Shown here: positions 42,358-51,399 of the stretch, in pieces
How the letters are laid out: every line of letters starts with the position of its first letter
Numbering within the stretch: the first letter of the stretch is position 1
DNA from: UMGS1696 sp964623635
GTDB taxonomy: Bacteria; Bacillota; Clostridia; Oscillospirales; CAG-272
Assembly: GCA_964623635.1 (NCBI GenBank)
Contig: CAZUUA010000001.1
Coordinates: 124,001 to 188,000, forward strand
DNA: 64,000 nt
Direction: 5' to 3'
Notes under the pieces: model-generated
Told to the model about the DNA's origin: nothing
The model's database searches: none
What the model saw: the letters and a program-made list of their open reading frames with translations, nothing else
Translations under genes and position numbers: made by a program

Positions 42358-43476
42358 ATGCAAAAATACGATATCGCCGCCTACATCTGGCCGTCCTACA
42401 CCGGTGACGAACCACGGACACGGATCTTCTGGGAAAAGGGCATCGGCGAATGGCAGTCGGTGCAGAGCGCAGTTTCCCGTGTGCCCGGTCAAAAGCTGCC
42501 CCGGATCCCGCTGTGGGGCTATCAGAACGAAGCCGATCCCAAGGTCATGGAATTCCAGATCGAGCAGGCTCTGTCCCATGGGGTCAACGTGTTCATCTAC
42601 GACTGGTATTGGTACGACAGACGCCCCTTCTTGGAGCAGTGCCTGAACAACGGCTTCCTTGGGGCTGAGAACAACACCGATATGTCCTTCTATCTCATGT
42701 GGGCCAACCACAACGCCATGGATCTGTGGGACAAGCGCAACTCCTTCAACGGCACCATGATCTGGGACGGCGCTGTGCCGGAGACCGAATTTGACCGTGT
42801 CTGCGAGCGTGTCATCGAAAAATACTTCACGAAGCCCAATTACTACAAAATAAACGGCTGCCCTGTGTTCATGATCTACGACATTTGCAACCTGATCCGT
42901 GGTCTGGGCGGCGTGGACAATACTCGTGCGGCACTGGAACGGTTCCGGGAGAAGGTGAAGGCTGCCGGTTTCCCCGATCTGCATCTGCAGCTGACCATCT
43001 GGAGCGAGCACTCCGTGAACCTGTCCGGCGTGGATGCAGCCAAGACCGGCTCCACGAAAGACATCGTACCGGCGCTGGGCATCGACAGTATGTCCCACTA
43101 TCAGTTCATCCATTTCGTCAACTGCGATCGCACCTATCCGGAAGTGCTGCCGGATGTGCAGAAGGAATGGGATCGTATCGATAGGGAATATGCGGTGCCT
43201 TACTTCCCCCACGTGACCATCGGCTGGGACAACAATCCTCGGTATACCAAGCTGGTAGGTCCCATCCTGCGGGAGAACACACCGGAGAATTTCAAAAAGG
43301 CTCTGGAAATGGCGAAGCACTACGTAGACACCCACGACCTACCCGCTCCGCTGATCACCATCAACAGCTGGAACGAGTGGACGGAAATGAGCTATCTGGA
43401 ACCGGACGATGTGTACGGCTACGGGTACCTGGACGCCATCAAGGAAGTATTCTTAGGGAATACGGAACAAGATTGA
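42358..43476 (+). CDS. WbsX/GH99-like glycan-active protein
   Basis: This 372-residue protein belongs to the WbsX domain family, related to GH99 endo-mannanases and often annotated as glycosyltransferase WbsX. Visible motifs are AYIWPSYTGDEPR (residue 8), a central GVNVFIYDWYWYDRRP (near 75) and the C-terminal NSWNEWTEMSYLEPD (near 340), which holds the family acidic pair. There is no signal peptide, so it is cytosolic. It is monocistronic, with a strong, probably repressed promoter and its own terminator. Hydrolase activity on mannan-like or rhamnan-like glycans is likelier than transferase activity, but neither is shown. Confidence 0.85.
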   Translation: MQKYDIAAYIWPSYTGDEPRTRIFWEKGIGEWQSVQSAVSRVPGQKLPRIPLWGYQNEADPKVMEFQIEQALSHGVNVFIYDWYWYDRRPFLEQCLNNGFLGAENNTDMSFYLMWANHNAMDLWDKRNSFNGTMIWDGAVPETEFDRVCERVIEKYFTKPNYYKINGCPVFMIYDICNLIRGLGGVDNTRAALERFREKVKAAGFPDLHLQLTIWSEHSVNLSGVDAAKTGSTKDIVPALGIDSMSHYQFIHFVNCDRTYPEVLPDVQKEWDRIDREYAVPYFPHVTIGWDNNPRYTKLVGPILRENTPENFKKALEMAKHYVDTHDLPAPLITINSWNEWTEMSYLEPDDVYGYGYLDAIKEVFLGNTEQD

Positions 43477-43536
43477 GGCACCACCGCACAATTCACGGCT
43501 GACGCCTTGACGGCACATCTACTTGCATCTTTTCCG
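43473..43536. repeat. Dispersed 64-bp repeat, copy B
   Basis: TTGAGGCACCACCGCACAAT onward through GACGCCTTGACGGCA matches the copy at 27757-27820 at most positions. It begins at the stop codon of the WbsX gene (TGA 43474-43476). Confidence 0.65.
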
Positions 43537-43584
43537 TAATACAAAACAAATCCACCTTGCCTTACGAGTGCAAATCAGCATACA

Positions 43585-43637
43585 ACAATACGGCTTGCAA
43601 AAGGGCATATCCTTTGGCAGGCCGTATTGTTATTTTT
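43585..43637 (+). terminator. Terminator of the WbsX gene
   Basis: ACAATACGGC (43585-43594) pairs with GCCGTATTGT (43621-43630), extended by TTGC/GCAG, and is followed by TATTTTTT. The following minus-strand gene ends a few bases on. Confidence 0.85.
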
Positions 43638-43639
43638 TA

Positions 43640-44647
43640 CTATTTATCCTCCGCCAGAGACAGCGTGGGGTAGAGCGTGTTGTAGTGCTTTTGCATAAAG
43701 AGTGCATTGCGTTCGTGGTACAGTCGTTCTGCCAGGCTGTCGGCGATGGGGAGTAGGATCCGTTCGTGGGCACACTGGAATGGAGAGGGACTGGTGATGC
43801 TGCCGGTGGCACATTTGTTGATGCAGGCACAGTGATGCACGCACCGGGCATGGATGGCACAACCGACACATTCGGCGGCTTCCTGTTCGTTTGCGGCACA
43901 CAGCTGATCTCGCTTGACCGTATCGATACCATGCTCCAGATTCCCAATGCAGTAGGCGTCTTCGCACAGCGCCGCACAGGGGTACAGCTTTCCGTCCGGT
44001 GTGACCGAGAGATGGGACTGCCCTAAGGTGCATTGAATGGGTCTTTGTCGGATCCGGTCTGCGATCTTCTCGTCAAATGGGGAAAGATACAGCTTTTCCT
44101 CCCGGCGGCTCTTTTCTCGATAAAAGGAAGAAAGTGCCCGGTACTGCCGTTTGAGCTGGGGTAGGTGCGTGTTTTCCCAAGGACTGCCGGGATCCATGGC
44201 GGTGTAGAGATACCGGAAGCCCATGGCGAACAGGGCTTTGACATTGTCGGCAAAGTGGGGCAGTGTCTCCGGTGTGACCGTCAGAATCACGGCGGCATAC
44301 GGCTGGTGGTGCAGGAGCATTTCCGCTTTTTGCAAGGAACTGACAGCATCCCAGGCAAAGGTGATGTCGATATGGTGGCTGGTGGCATAGGAGAGAAAAG
44401 CGGTATCCAGTCCCACATCATCGGTGATCATGCGGTAGAATAGGGAAGAGCCGGTATCCTCGACCACTGCACGGATAGTGGTACACACCGCTTCTGCCAC
44501 TGTGTCCTCTGCCGCCGGGACCAGACCATGCACTACCGACAAAAAGGTCAGTACGCTGCCGGGAGATGCCAGGCGTCGTACCTGCAAGGCTGTTGTGGGT
44601 GACATGGGTTCTCCGGTGCTTTGGGTCAGGTGCAAAGTGTATTGCAT
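43640..44647 (-). CDS. Degenerate radical-SAM/SPASM protein lacking the SAM-cluster cysteines
   Basis: The C-terminal third is a SPASM-type auxiliary cluster domain: Cys206, Cys224 (in GKLYPC), Cys233, Cys250, Cys260/263/269, Cys273/275/279 and Cys292. Its end, LLPIADSLAERLYHERNALF then MQKHYNTLYP, is typical of peptide-maturing radical-SAM enzymes. The N-terminus reads MQYTLHLTQSTGEPMSPTTA: the usual CxxxCxxC between LHLT and GExMS is missing, and so is the GGEP segment. Only one Cys (Cys55) precedes residue 200. At 335 residues it is shorter than intact relatives. The ribosome site AAGGAG is unusually far (about 14 bases) from ATG 44647. It is either a non-catalytic homologue or a decaying gene. 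Confidence 0.72.
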   Translation of the reverse strand: MQYTLHLTQSTGEPMSPTTALQVRRLASPGSVLTFLSVVHGLVPAAEDTVAEAVCTTIRAVVEDTGSSLFYRMITDDVGLDTAFLSYATSHHIDITFAWDAVSSLQKAEMLLHHQPYAAVILTVTPETLPHFADNVKALFAMGFRYLYTAMDPGSPWENTHLPQLKRQYRALSSFYREKSRREEKLYLSPFDEKIADRIRQRPIQCTLGQSHLSVTPDGKLYPCAALCEDAYCIGNLEHGIDTVKRDQLCAANEQEAAECVGCAIHARCVHHCACINKCATGSITSPSPFQCAHERILLPIADSLAERLYHERNALFMQKHYNTLYPTLSLAEDK

Positions 44648-44727
44648 AGCGGTGTCAGTACTCCTTTTTGTTTTGGCATTGTGATCGTAAATCTATCATG
44701 GGGCGGCTCGATCGGTACCCGTTTGTG

Positions 44728-45165
44728 TTATAGCTGTAGCCAATCGGCCATTATCGTCAGCGCTTCCCGTGAAGACAGCTTTGTGGCGTTGGGATGGGCA
44801 GCACGATATTCTTCCACGTCCCGTTCCCAATCCTCCGGACTGTGCCAAACGGGCATACTCACGGTATCCAGTGTCGGCGTACGTGTATCGGAGGAACGGC
44901 GGTATTGCTGCAGGATCCGGCAAGCGTCGGCCTCCGTGGGCTGCAGATGCCAGAGCTGTGTGGTTCCCACCATGTGCACATCGGTATCGTTGACCATAGT
45001 GGTGGGGCCAAGACCGGACAAGGTGGCCAGCAGCAGTACACGTCCCACCAAATGATTGGCACGCCAGCGCCGGGGCATATATTGGGTCAGCTTTTCCAGC
45101 TCATGAAATTCTTTTCCGGTGGGATATTCCGGTGTGGGATAATAGCCCAGCTTTTCCAGCTCCAT
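44728..45165 (-). CDS. Hypothetical protein upstream of the degenerate radical-SAM gene
   Basis: ATG 45165 follows a perfect AGGAGG and gives 145 residues. It begins MELEKLGYYPTPEYPTGKEF, continues with YMPRRWRANHLVGRVLLLATLSGL (residues about 32-55, basic then hydrophobic), and ends in a charged helical region. It has a single Cys. By memory only, the YPTPEYPT and PRRWR opening recalls putative precursor proteins found beside SPASM maturases in Clostridia, which are rich in cysteine. If so, this copy has lost its cysteines. That link is an inference. No function is assigned. Confidence 0.6.
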   Translation of the reverse strand: MELEKLGYYPTPEYPTGKEFHELEKLTQYMPRRWRANHLVGRVLLLATLSGLGPTTMVNDTDVHMVGTTQLWHLQPTEADACRILQQYRRSSDTRTPTLDTVSMPVWHSPEDWERDVEEYRAAHPNATKLSSREALTIMADWLQL

Positions 45166-45390
45166 GGGTGTCGTCCTCCTTATAATGTGCAAAAAAGATG
45201 ATGGGAGAATTTACCGAAGGGGAAATTCTCAGGAGTGGGATGGATCGCATACCGATTCCGCTTTTCACCATTCCCACTCGTAAGACGACAAAGGTAGTGG
45301 ATTTGTTCCGGAAAATGGGGAAATTGTGGAGATGAAAAGATGTGTGAATTTGGAATATACAACTAACTCGATTTTTACAAGCAAAAACGA

Positions 45391-45867
45391 ATGCGCAAAA
45401 TCCACATAGATATGGCAGAAGAGGATTCCTTTGGGGTCTACACAACAGATATTCTTACGGATCTCACGGTAGACGAAAGGGTTCGTCAGGGGGCGATGGA
45501 ATGTATCGCTACGCCCTACACCCTGCAAGTATCGGATGTTTATTTTGGAGATACGTATGCCAAGGCCGGTTGCATCCCGTATTATGCACCATATGGAATA
45601 ATTGAAGGTATTGCGTATCGTCAGAGTGGCTATCCAGTATTGCAGGTGGGAGAGGAATATATCCTGTTTCTTTGTGTGGACAATGTAAAGGGTAAGTGGG
45701 TGTATTATCCTACCCATCCTTTATACAGCTTTTATCCGGTTTCAAAGTATACGTCTTTACAAACGATCCCGCTGACCGACACCATAGAGCCGGATGCGCT
45801 TGCTATGGAGATACAAGCTTTGGTAGCCCAAAACGAATTTGATGCTACTGTAGAATATTATTCATGA
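45391..45867 (+). CDS. Hypothetical protein, probably a 5'-truncated remnant
   Basis: The 158-residue frame has a coherent beta-rich composition (LQVSDVYFGDTYAKAG, YPVLQVGEEYILFLCVDNVK), like domains of secreted Firmicutes proteins that report a charge or cost. It has no signal peptide and no ribosome site at ATG 45391. An in-frame TAA lies 27 bases upstream. The likely explanation is loss of the 5' end. A weak hairpin with TTTTTTT follows near 45898. Its function is unknown. Confidence 0.45.
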   Translation: MRKIHIDMAEEDSFGVYTTDILTDLTVDERVRQGAMECIATPYTLQVSDVYFGDTYAKAGCIPYYAPYGIIEGIAYRQSGYPVLQVGEEYILFLCVDNVKGKWVYYPTHPLYSFYPVSKYTSLQTIPLTDTIEPDALAMEIQALVAQNEFDATVEYYS

Positions 45868-45937
45868 ATATGGGATCTCCCGACAAGATCGAGGGATTCT
45901 TTTTTTGTAAAGTTTGGTGAAAAACACAAAAATCCTA

Positions 45938-45966
45938 TTGACAAAGTCCACATTTTCTGGTATCAT
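45938..45966 (+). promoter_or_regulatory. Promoter of the exported anchored protein gene
   Basis: TTGACA (45938-45943) and TATCAT (45961-45966) are 17 bases apart, with the start codon 75 bases downstream. Confidence 0.85.
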
Positions 45967-45987
45967 AGCGGTATCGGGAGCTACTCC

Positions 45988-46004
45988 GTGGGAGCTGCTC
46001 CCAC
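45988..46004. repeat. Perfect 17-base palindrome in the 5' leader
   Basis: GTGGGAGC-T-GCTCCCAC lies between the promoter and ATG 46041. It has no U-run. It could be an operator, an mRNA-stabilising hairpin or a REP-type element. Confidence 0.6.
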
Positions 46005-46040
46005 TATGAACGCTTTACTTACAAGGAAAGGACTATCCCC

Positions 46041-47024
46041 ATGAAGAAAAAGATCACCCTTGCGCTGGCACTGCTGTTGACCCTGCTGGCCATTCCGGCA
46101 CAGGCTGGCACGATCATGGACTCTGCTCCTGCCGGAAATCTGCCTGCCGGTACGCTCATTTACTACGAAGATTTTGAAGGTCTGTACGGCGAGGACACCG
46201 ACGATTCTCTGGACGTACTGGGCTGGACCAAGTCGGAGGATCTGCTGGCCTACACCGCACAGCTCACCATCGACAACGGCTATCTGTCCATCGACAACCT
46301 GGACGACACCGTAGGCACCTCCAACGACTCCTATGCCGTAATCATGGACGACGACTACACGGCAAAGTTTGCCAAAGGGGACTACACCTACCAGTATGAC
46401 GTGACCTACCGGGATGCCGGCAACTCCTACCGGTATGTATCGCTGCTGGTCAACTACGACGGCAACAACAATTATGACACCGTGGATATGCGTATGCGTG
46501 GCGATGGCTACAACCAGACCCGCCGTGGTACCGACTGGATCCACTACAACGACACCACCTGTCCCATCCGTGCAGCTGACGACACCGCCATCCTGACCCA
46601 GCTCTACGGTACCGCCTTTGACGAAAACGCCTATGCCCTGCAGGACAAGACCATCACGGTTCGGGTAGAGATCAGCCAGGAAAACGGGCCTACCGTGTAC
46701 GTGAACGGCGTCAAGGCTTCCGATGCGGCTGAGAATATGGACAAGTGGGGCTCCCTGACCAATACCGCTATGGCGTTCAAGGCGTCCAACAAGATCAAGG
46801 CCGACATCGACAACATTATGGTTTGGGCAGGCACCGGCGTGGAACCGGATCTGTCCGTGCTGGCACCGGCTGCCGGAGAGACCACCGCAGAGGTCGTTGA
46901 TGCCGCAGAAGCCACCGAAGCACCTGCCATGACCACCGCACCGGCTACATTGGATGCAAGCGTAGCAGCTGCCATTGGTGCCATCGTATCTGCCGCCGGG
47001 TACATGATCGGGAAGAAAAGATAA
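46041..47024 (+). CDS. Exported LamG-like protein with C-terminal membrane anchor
   Basis: The 327-residue protein starts with a Sec signal (MKKKITLALALLLTLLAIPA, cleavage after QAG near residue 23). Residues 35-270 look like a concanavalin/LamG beta-sandwich (IYYEDFEGLYG, YQYDVTYRDAGNSYRYVSLL, then TVYVNGVKASD). A Thr/Ala/Glu-rich linker (about 275-305) leads to a C-terminal hydrophobic stretch (ASVAAAIGAIVSAAGYMIG) and KKR, an anchor without an LPxTG motif. AAGGAAAGGA precedes ATG 46041. It is probably a cell-surface carbohydrate-binding or structural protein. The gene is monocistronic. Confidence 0.75.
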   Translation: MKKKITLALALLLTLLAIPAQAGTIMDSAPAGNLPAGTLIYYEDFEGLYGEDTDDSLDVLGWTKSEDLLAYTAQLTIDNGYLSIDNLDDTVGTSNDSYAVIMDDDYTAKFAKGDYTYQYDVTYRDAGNSYRYVSLLVNYDGNNNYDTVDMRMRGDGYNQTRRGTDWIHYNDTTCPIRAADDTAILTQLYGTAFDENAYALQDKTITVRVEISQENGPTVYVNGVKASDAAENMDKWGSLTNTAMAFKASNKIKADIDNIMVWAGTGVEPDLSVLAPAAGETTAEVVDAAEATEAPAMTTAPATLDASVAAAIGAIVSAAGYMIGKKR

Positions 47025-47036
47025 TCGATAGTATAA

Positions 47037-47081
47037 CAAAAAAGGATACAGGCTTTGCGTGGGTCTGTATCCTTTTTGTTG
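47037..47081. terminator. Bidirectional terminator between convergent genes
   Basis: AAAAAAGGATACAG and CTGTATCCTTTTT form a long stem flanked by A- and T-runs. It separates the exported protein gene (ends 47024) from the heparinase-like gene (ends 47104, opposite strand). Confidence 0.9.
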
Positions 47082-47103
47082 TAGGATCATATTTGCTGCT
47101 TAT

Positions 47104-48930
47104 TTATTCCGCTTCCACCAGGGCTGCCATGGTGCCGGTACGCCAATGAGATACCGTCATGCACACACGCCACAGGTTTTCCGCGCGCCATTCACCGGTC
47201 AGCTTTTTCTCCAGCGGCACCGGCTCACAGGTGATCACAAAGTCGGCACCGGTGACGGTCATACGACAGTGGGCGTCGGCAAAGTACAGCGTGCTTCCCT
47301 CGATCACCGGCTTTTCGGCACACAGCCAATGCCAGGTCACCGGCCGCTCCTCCGTTAAGGTCAGTGTGTCCGTGATCGTGACCTTGCCAGCCGCCATAGC
47401 CGCACAACGGGTGTACCGATCGATCCCTGCATCGGCAGGCCAGGCAGCGGTCAGATCGTAGGTCACGCCGTCCGGCAGCTTTTCCACCAAGGCCGCATGA
47501 TAGCCGCCGCCGGGACTTTGCTCCTTGCCGCCAATGTCCGGCAGATTGTGGTATGAGGAACGCATGGTCCACAGGGTATATCGTTCGGCAGAGAAGGTCT
47601 TCTTCGTGTACTGCTCCACACCACCGTCGATGAGCACCGGCTTGTCGTCCCGGAATACCACCACATTGCCAACATCGTTGTGGTTGTGGCTCTCCCCGTT
47701 GTGCCCACCTTTGCAGGCCAAAAACATTCCATTGTCCTCTCGTGCCAAAAAGATCTCCAGACCTTCGTAGTAGGTGCGGTTTTCGATGGCAGCCGTGGTC
47801 TTTTCCGGCACCGGTTCCCAGATGTTCCGGAAGGTGCGGTACGGCGTGGTGCCTGTTCCCACCAGCAGGGCATGAAAATCGGCTTCCTTTTTGACCAGTG
47901 TCGCAGCAAAGGCGGTCAGCTTGGCAGAACCGGTGCGTCTGCCGTAGCGTGCAATGAGAGACGGATCCACACCCAACCGGTGCGAAGCGTCGGCAAAGTT
48001 CACATACAAATTGTCCGTGATGTGTACGTCCGCAATGTATTCGCCCATGCGCCGGATCAGAGGCAGACCGAATACATCGATGCCGCCGCCGGTCAGATCC
48101 CACAGCAGCTCCAGACAATCGAAGTAGGATGCACCTGCCACCGACCAGTAGCCAGGTCCTTCGTCACAACCGCCATCGGCCTTGTAGAACCCAATGAACC
48201 GATCCAGAACCGTGATGGCCTCCGTCACCGCTGTCAGACGCTTTGTGTCGTCCTTTTCGCACAGCAGCAATACCGTCAGCACATTGGACACGATCCATGG
48301 CGTCCAGTTGTTCAGCACATTGCCCCGGCTGCCCTTCCACCACATGGTGTCCGCATAGGTGATAAACGGATGAAGGATGCGCTTTTCCAAAAGTCCTAAC
48401 ATACGGCGCGTGATCACCGGTGTCAGTGCGTCCAGTTCATCGTGGAGCAGATACCACACCATGGCGATGTCGGCCCCGGTGGCAGCGGAAAACAGATCGA
48501 TGTAGGCGCAGTCGTCTCCGTCACCCAGGTCAAATTGGTCGGGAAGCCGTTCGGTCTTGCCGTGGCGTGGAGTGTTGTGAGCCGGCAGCACCCAGGAGGT
48601 CTCCTCACAAATGGCCCAAAGGTAGTCGATGAGCAGATCCAGAAAGCGTCCTTTTCCTTCGGTCTTTTCCGCAGCCGCCAACACCAGCAGGGCACGCCGT
48701 CTCTGGAAATAGGGTGCTTCGTACCGGTCTCGGTTGCCGTTTTCGTAGAATTCCCGATACAGCGACGCAGGCAGACTGGGTACAGGCTTTCCCAGCAGCG
48801 CCTCAGCCGCCGGTATCATATCCGGTGCGGCAAGGGTTTCGGTGGGCAGGTCAGCGGCATATCGTGCGTCTGACCAGGGCAGCAGAAGCTTCGGTAGGTC
48901 GCTAAGGTAGGTTTGTAGGATCGGTGTCAT
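47104..48930 (-). CDS. Heparinase II/III family polysaccharide lyase-like protein
   Basis: ATG 48930 is used because AAGGAG sits ten bases upstream. The GTG at 48939 is too near it. The 608-residue protein has an N-terminal alpha/alpha toroid (about residues 60-370, with NNWTPWIVSNVLTVLLLCEK and DEGPGYWSVAGASYFDCLEL, candidate Tyr/His catalytic area) and a C-terminal beta-sandwich starting at GHNGESHNHNDVGNVVVF (near 425), the heparinase II/III C-domain hallmark. It has no signal peptide, so it would act on imported oligouronides. It follows recG by 118 bases. Confidence 0.88.
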   Translation of the reverse strand: MTPILQTYLSDLPKLLLPWSDARYAADLPTETLAAPDMIPAAEALLGKPVPSLPASLYREFYENGNRDRYEAPYFQRRRALLVLAAAEKTEGKGRFLDLLIDYLWAICEETSWVLPAHNTPRHGKTERLPDQFDLGDGDDCAYIDLFSAATGADIAMVWYLLHDELDALTPVITRRMLGLLEKRILHPFITYADTMWWKGSRGNVLNNWTPWIVSNVLTVLLLCEKDDTKRLTAVTEAITVLDRFIGFYKADGGCDEGPGYWSVAGASYFDCLELLWDLTGGGIDVFGLPLIRRMGEYIADVHITDNLYVNFADASHRLGVDPSLIARYGRRTGSAKLTAFAATLVKKEADFHALLVGTGTTPYRTFRNIWEPVPEKTTAAIENRTYYEGLEIFLAREDNGMFLACKGGHNGESHNHNDVGNVVVFRDDKPVLIDGGVEQYTKKTFSAERYTLWTMRSSYHNLPDIGGKEQSPGGGYHAALVEKLPDGVTYDLTAAWPADAGIDRYTRCAAMAAGKVTITDTLTLTEERPVTWHWLCAEKPVIEGSTLYFADAHCRMTVTGADFVITCEPVPLEKKLTGEWRAENLWRVCMTVSHWRTGTMAALVEAE

Positions 48931-49048
48931 AGATTTCACGCTCCTTTATGATTTGTATTTATGTACAGAAAAAATAAACACTAATTTAGAATGAAGGCTC
49001 GCCAAGAATCTATATAGTGCAGCTTTTTGGCTCCTTTTCTCGATTGGA

Positions 49049-51283
49049 TCAATTTTCCATACGACTGCCTTCGTAGCGGATCCGGTCCACCTTTTCCCGC
49101 AGCAGGGGATGCTCGTGTAGCTCCGGATCCTCGGCGATCAGCTCCTTAGCAAGCCGGGCTGTGTGCTCCATGAAGTCTGTGTCCCGACAGCTTGCCGCCA
49201 AACGGAACATACTTTGTCCGGACTGCCGCACACCGGTACCCGTGATGAAGTCTCCGGCGCCACGCATTTCCAGGTCAGCCTGGGCGATCTCGTAGCCGCT
49301 GAGAGTGTCCTTCAGGGTCTTCAGCCGTGCCATGGCCTGGGGATCGTGGGTGTCGCTGACCAAGATAAAGTAGGATTTGGCAGTGCCTCGACCCACACGA
49401 CCCCGGAGCTGGTGCAGCTGGGACAGCCCGAACCGTTCGGCATTCTCCACGATCATCAGGGTAGCCGTCGGTACGTTCACGCCAACCTCGATCACCGTGG
49501 TGGCAACCAGCACCTGGGTCTCACCCCGGCAGAAGGCATCCATGACCGCATCCTTTTCAGCCGGCTTCATCTTCCCATGGATCAGTCCCACGGAAAGCTC
49601 CGGCAGCTCCTCTGCCAAGGTCTGCGCATACACAGTGGCGGCCTTCAGCGGTGGCGGTGGCGGTGTCAGTGCGTTCTCGATCCGCAGCTGCAGGATGTCG
49701 TCGGCCTTCTCGATGGTAAGATCGAACAGACTCAAGTTCGTCAGGTTTTCCGCATCGGTCTCTTCCTTTTCCTTCTTTTGTTCTTCCACTGCCGGGCATA
49801 CGATGTAGGTCTGGTGTCCCTCGGCGGCCTGCTTGCGAATGAAGTTCAGCATCCGGGCATGGTAGCTGGAATTGACGATGAAGGTGTCGATGGGTTGTCG
49901 GCCGGTGGGATAGGCATCGATGGAGGAGACCGCCAAGCTGCCATAGGCCACCAGCGATAGGGTCCGGGGAATGGGCGTGGCGCTGAGGAACAGGCAGTGG
50001 CAGTCCTCGCCTTTTTCCAGAATGGCAGACCGCTGCATGACCCCAAACCGGTGCTGTTCGTCAATGATCACCAGACCCAGCCGGTCGATCTGCACGTCCT
50101 CGGTCAGCAGCGCATGGGTACCGATGATCAGCGAAGAAGACGTGTCGTCGTCCATGGTCAAGCTGTCGTCCCGGAGAGAGGCAAGAATGGTCTCTCGTTT
50201 TTTCTTAGGCGTAGAACCGGTCAGCAGTACCGTGCCTATACCCAAAGCAGCAAACAGCGGCGTCAGTTCCCGGGCGTGTTGGTTTGCCAGAATTTCCGTT
50301 GGTACCAAAAGCGCCACACGATAGCCGCTGCGGATGGCAAGATAGGCAGACAGCGCCGCCACCACCGTTTTGCCACTGCCCACGTCCCCGATCAGGATCC
50401 GGTTCATGGCGTATTCGCTGGACATATCGGCGGTGATCTCCCGGAGACAACGCAGCTGGGCATCGGTCAGGGTGTAGGGCAGTTTGTCGGTGAAGGCATC
50501 GATCTTCTGCCAGGTCAGCGGATACCGGTTGGGGATCTTGGCACCACCGCCGTTTTGTGCCATACAGACGAACTGCAAAAACAGCTCCTCAAACACCAGC
50601 CGTTTCCGAGCCGCTTCCAGCTGCAGGGGACTTTGCGGACGGTGCAGTACATTGACCATCCAACGGTAATCCGGCAGAGACGCTTCCCGGAGGATCCATG
50701 CCGGTAAATATTCGGTCAGCGTGATATTCAGTTGGTTCAGGGCCTCGTTGGTGCATTGGTACAGGAGCCGCTGGTTCAGACCGGCACTGAGGGGATACAC
50801 CGGTACGATCTCCGGCAGCACCTTGCCATCCACCCAGGGCTCAAAGATGGGATTGGTCACCTGTATCCGTCCGTAGTCAAAGCGGAACTGGCCGAAGAAG
50901 CGATAGGTGGCGCCCATGTGCAGGGAACCCTTCAGGTAGTCGGCATGAAAATAGGTGACCTCACAGGTGCCGGTGTCGTCAAAGGCAGCAAATTTCAGCA
51001 GTGTCATACCACGCTTCACCAGGCGCACCTGTGGTTCGGTGCCAACGGTCAAAACGGCACTGCACGTGATGGTCTCTCCTTCGCCGGTGATCTCCCGGAT
51101 CTGGGAAAGCTCTCGCACGTCTCCCCGGTTCTGGTAGGCTCTGGGGTAAAAGGTCAAGAGATCCCGTAGGGTAGATACCCCCATTTTGGCAAAGGCTTCG
51201 GCTCGTTTTTCGCCAACGCCACGGCACATCGCCAGGGGCATATCTCCCGGCATTGTTTTTTGTTCTCGTTTCTCATCCTGCAT
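49049..51283 (-). CDS. recG: ATP-dependent DNA helicase RecG
   Basis: RecG regresses stalled replication forks and processes branched DNA. The protein is 744 residues if translation starts at ATG 51283. Other starts nearby (MPGDM) are possible. It shows the N-terminal wedge/OB domain, helicase motif I GDVGSGKT (near residue 296), a DEQHRFGV variant of the DEAD box (near 410), SATPIPRT (near 440), and late motifs VATTVIEVGVNVP and QLRGRVGRG (near 610-650). A Pro-rich insert (PPPPP) lies between motifs in the second helicase half. All catalytic motifs are intact. Confidence 0.96.
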   Translation of the reverse strand: MQDEKREQKTMPGDMPLAMCRGVGEKRAEAFAKMGVSTLRDLLTFYPRAYQNRGDVRELSQIREITGEGETITCSAVLTVGTEPQVRLVKRGMTLLKFAAFDDTGTCEVTYFHADYLKGSLHMGATYRFFGQFRFDYGRIQVTNPIFEPWVDGKVLPEIVPVYPLSAGLNQRLLYQCTNEALNQLNITLTEYLPAWILREASLPDYRWMVNVLHRPQSPLQLEAARKRLVFEELFLQFVCMAQNGGGAKIPNRYPLTWQKIDAFTDKLPYTLTDAQLRCLREITADMSSEYAMNRILIGDVGSGKTVVAALSAYLAIRSGYRVALLVPTEILANQHARELTPLFAALGIGTVLLTGSTPKKKRETILASLRDDSLTMDDDTSSSLIIGTHALLTEDVQIDRLGLVIIDEQHRFGVMQRSAILEKGEDCHCLFLSATPIPRTLSLVAYGSLAVSSIDAYPTGRQPIDTFIVNSSYHARMLNFIRKQAAEGHQTYIVCPAVEEQKKEKEETDAENLTNLSLFDLTIEKADDILQLRIENALTPPPPPLKAATVYAQTLAEELPELSVGLIHGKMKPAEKDAVMDAFCRGETQVLVATTVIEVGVNVPTATLMIVENAERFGLSQLHQLRGRVGRGTAKSYFILVSDTHDPQAMARLKTLKDTLSGYEIAQADLEMRGAGDFITGTGVRQSGQSMFRLAASCRDTDFMEHTARLAKELIAEDPELHEHPLLREKVDRIRYEGSRMEN

Positions 51284-51315
51284 AATGGATACCTGTCCTC
51301 GTTTTCTATAGGATT

Positions 51316-51344
51316 ATGATACCACATTTTGGCGGCATTTGCAA
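51316..51344 (-). promoter_or_regulatory. Promoter of recG
   Basis: On the minus strand TTGCAA (51339-51344) and TATCAT (51316-51321) are 17 bases apart, about 30 bases ahead of the recG start. Confidence 0.75.
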
Positions 51345-51399
51345 GAGGAAATGGGAAGATAACGGCTCCCAATGCAAACATCGCAAGCACTGTGTTTGT

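Noticed and set aside
42358..43476. Glycosyltransferase of O-antigen synthesis (literal WbsX reading)
   Set aside because: There are no polysaccharide synthesis neighbours, the gene is monocistronic and repressor-type controlled, and the fold family is GH99-like.
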